In this document: positions 62,307-64,000 of the stretch, piece after piece
How positions within the stretch are numbered: position 1 is the first letter of the stretch
Layout: each line of letters begins with the position of its first letter
DNA from: Burkholderia gladioli
GTDB lineage: Bacteria > Pseudomonadota > Gammaproteobacteria > Burkholderiales > Burkholderiaceae
Assembly (NCBI RefSeq): GCF_000959725.1
Contig: NZ_CP009322.1
Span: forward strand, 310,001-374,000
DNA length: 64,000 nucleotides
Direction: 5' to 3'
Translations under genes and position numbers: made by a program
The notes under the pieces: model-generated
Seen by the model: the letters and a program-made list of their open reading frames with translations, nothing else
What the model was told of the DNA's origin: nothing
Database searches by the model: none

Positions 62307-63191
62307 TCAAGCCAGGTAGCTGGCCTTGGCCGCGTCCAGATGGTCGGCGAGCCGCTTCGGCGGACGCGCGAGCAGCGACGCGAGGTGATCGGTGACGATG
62401 GACAGATTGCCGGCCCGGGTCTCCGCCTCAATCGACACCAGGACGGGAATGAACGCGCCGGGCACGCCGGCCGCTTTCAGCCCTTCGGCGAATTGCTCGT
62501 CCGTCACGTTCACCACGGTAAGCGGTTGGCCCGTCGCGCGGCGCGCCCGCTCCGCGATTTCCTCGCGGTTGAGCGCCTCGGAGCCGGTCAGTGTGTGGAT
62601 CCGGCTATCGATGCCCGAGCCGGCCAGCACGGCGGCAATCGCTTCGGCGATGTCTTCTCGTGCCGCGTAGGAGGTTCTGCCGCCTTGCGCCGCCGAATGC
62701 CATTGGCCGAGCTTCAGCGCGGCGGGCAGCGACATCAACAGGTTCTCGTGATACCAGCCGTTGCGGAAAATGACGTGCGGCAGGCCGCTGGCCTGGATGG
62801 CCCGCTCGGTTTCCAGGTGATCGTTCGCGAAGCTCAGCAGCGAACTGGCCGGGTTGAACTGCGAGGTATAGGCGAGGCGGCCGACGCCTGCCGCCGCCGC
62901 CGATGCAACCGCGTTGCGATGCTGCTTCAGCCGTGCTCCGGTTTCTTCCAGTGCATCCGTCGAAATGACGAGCACGGTGCCGACACCGTCGAACGCCTCG
63001 GTCAAGCCTTGCCGGTCCCCGAAGTCGGCCTTGCGAACCGCGATGCCTGCCGCCGCGAGATCGGCAAGCTTTTCCGGGCTGCGTGTGCCGGCGATGAGGC
63101 GCGCCGGCGTGACGCCGCGTGCCAGCAGATGCTGGAGTACGAGGCGGCCGAGATGGCCGGATGCGCCGGTGACGAAAATGGTGTCGTTCAT
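62307..63191 (-). CDS. qorB: NAD(P)H-binding quinone oxidoreductase (QorB/NmrA-like)
   Basis: This 294-residue atypical short-chain dehydrogenase has the Rossmann motif FVTGASGHLGRLVLQHLLAR. VRKADFGDRQGLTEAFDGVG, LAYTSQFNPASSLLSFANDH and VIFRNGWYHENLLMSLP are typical of QorB-type quinone reductases. It is divergent from an HxlR-family gene with a 105-bp gap, the classic qorB/qorR arrangement. It probably reduces quinones under electrophile or oxidative stress. Confidence 0.88.
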   Translation of the reverse strand: MNDTIFVTGASGHLGRLVLQHLLARGVTPARLIAGTRSPEKLADLAAAGIAVRKADFGDRQGLTEAFDGVGTVLVISTDALEETGARLKQHRNAVASAAAAGVGRLAYTSQFNPASSLLSFANDHLETERAIQASGLPHVIFRNGWYHENLLMSLPAALKLGQWHSAAQGGRTSYAAREDIAEAIAAVLAGSGIDSRIHTLTGSEALNREEIAERARRATGQPLTVVNVTDEQFAEGLKAAGVPGAFIPVLVSIEAETRAGNLSIVTDHLASLLARPPKRLADHLDAAKASYLA

Positions 63192-63296
63192 GGACTGGCC
63201 TTATTCCGAGTGTTAGTCTCGTTTCGAGAGTGCCTCGATCATCGGGCCTCCTCGACCCTCGGTAAAGAAGGCAGTTTTTGAGGAGATAGTTACCAA

Positions 63297-63719
63297 ATGG
63301 GAACCACCACCGAGATGCCGGCATGCCCGATCAAGGCGCGGCTGGAAAAGGCGCGGGCCAAGTATCCGCTGTGGGCGGACTGTCCGGTGCGCGACGTCAT
63401 GGATGTGATCAATGGGCGATGGAGCACGCTGCTGATGACGGCGCTGGCCGAAAAGCCGCATCGATTCGGCGAATTGCGCCGCCTGGTGCCCGATATTTCG
63501 CAGCGCATGCTCACGCAGACGCTTCGCGATCTGCAACGAGACGGCTATGTGTATCGCGAGGTCTTCCCGACCAAGCCGCCGAGCGTCGAGTATGGCCTCA
63601 CCGAATTCGGCCGCTCGATGTTCGCGGCCTTGAACGTGCTGATTCGGTGGGCCGACGACCATCACGCTCAAGTCACGGCGGCGCGCTTGCGTTTCGATGG
63701 CGAGGCGCAAGCTGCTTGA
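63297..63719 (+). CDS. HxlR-family transcriptional regulator (QorR-like)
   Basis: This 140-residue winged-helix protein has the HxlR core [60 protein letters not shown] and [20 protein letters not shown]. Cysteines at 10 and 29 flank the first helix; related QorR proteins sense diamide or quinones by cysteine oxidation (family knowledge). It is divergent from qorB and likely represses both. Its 3' end overlaps the convergent LysR gene by 52 bp. Confidence 0.9.
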   Translation: MGTTTEMPACPIKARLEKARAKYPLWADCPVRDVMDVINGRWSTLLMTALAEKPHRFGELRRLVPDISQRMLTQTLRDLQRDGYVYREVFPTKPPSVEYGLTEFGRSMFAALNVLIRWADDHHAQVTAARLRFDGEAQAA

Positions 63720-64000
63720 GACGCGCGCCGGTTGCCAGGTTTCGTTGTTTGATCCCAGGGCGGTTCGTCGCCGAATGCTTCGGTGAGGTAATCGACGAAG
63801 CGGCGCACCTTGAGCGGGATGCGTCGCGCGCTCGGGTAGACCGCCTGGATCGCCAGCTCATTGGCGCGATAGGCGGGCAGCAGCGCCACCAGCTCGCCGC
63901 GCCGAAGATGCTCGCCGAACACGAAGCTCGGGCCATAGGCGATGCCGGCGCCGGCCAGCGCGGTGGATAGCAGCATTTGCGTGTTGTTGGCCGCGATCCG
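63668..64000 (-). CDS. LysR-family regulator, C-terminal part (truncated by window edge)
   Basis: The last 110 residues of a LysR effector-binding domain are visible ([59 protein letters not shown]). The frame is open through base 64000, so the helix-turn-helix part lies outside. The last ~35 residues are a basic tail ([17 protein letters not shown]) that overlaps the end of the HxlR gene on the opposite strand. Confidence 0.88.
   Translation of the reverse strand, partial: RIAANNTQMLLSTALAGAGIAYGPSFVFGEHLRRGELVALLPAYRANELAIQAVYPSARRIPLKVRRFVDYLTEAFGDEPPWDQTTKPGNRRASQAACASPSKRKRAAVT

Overview
The window is a roughly 68% GC chromosomal segment with the gene order, codon use and paralogue load of a Burkholderia. 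A plant-associated species of the gladioli/glumae group on a secondary chromosome is my inference, not proven. No rRNA, tRNA, CRISPR array, transposase or phage gene was seen. Most of the window is catabolic, transport and signalling genes, each block with its own regulator.

Layout. (1) 1-5.4 kb: the 3' part of a 2-oxoglutarate dehydrogenase E1-like gene, a hypothetical gene, and a second groES-groEL pair. (2) 5.4-7.4 kb: a gene-poor, locally AT-richer stretch with a MarR/HpaR-type regulator. (3) 7-27.8 kb: an amine or amino-acid-derivative catabolic island. It holds an Lrp regulator, class III aminotransferase, GhrA-like reductase, double GNAT, HAD hydrolase, chemoreceptor, five-component dipeptide-type ABC transporter encoded by four genes, three FAD oxidoreductases, an AraC protein, bicupin, aldehyde dehydrogenase and M20 amidohydrolase. 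(4) 27.8-31.0 kb: a hypothetical gene, LysR regulator and chromate transporter. (5) 31.2-40.6 kb: a GntR-controlled sugar operon whose enzyme set reads as an L-galactose to 2-keto-3-deoxygluconate route. (6) 40.6-45.8 kb: iron alcohol dehydrogenase, aldehyde dehydrogenase and an AcoR-type sigma-54 activator. (7) 46-58.1 kb: a PAP2-phosphatase/passenger-repeat lipoprotein, and a histidine kinase/NtrC-type pair with two sigma-54 promoters nearby. (8) 58.3-61.7 kb: a second chemoreceptor and a diguanylate cyclase; an orphan FliL and an EAL phosphodiesterase lie just upstream, inside block 7. (9) 62.3-64 kb: divergent qorB/HxlR genes and the 3' end of a LysR gene.

The most striking structure is in block 7. 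Directly behind the NtrC-type gene lies a 47-bp nested inverted repeat followed by a consensus -24/-12 promoter, leading into two genes built from the same small beta-rich module and a MarR gene. Four kilobases on, the same repeat recurs with 35 of 47 bases conserved. It sits within one base of the same distance from a second -24/-12 promoter. That promoter drives a 33-codon remnant of one of the modular genes, which is translationally coupled to an MFS exporter and an ArsB-like permease. This looks like a compact, apparently undescribed two-component/sigma-54 regulon.

Other regulatory structure readable from the DNA: a 42-bp operator dyad over the sugar-operon promoter; a 33-34-bp box shared by the ABC-transporter and oxidase operons; sigma-28-like promoters in front of both chemoreceptors; a sigma-54 promoter with upstream dyad before the alcohol dehydrogenase; and long perfect hairpins between co-transcribed genes.
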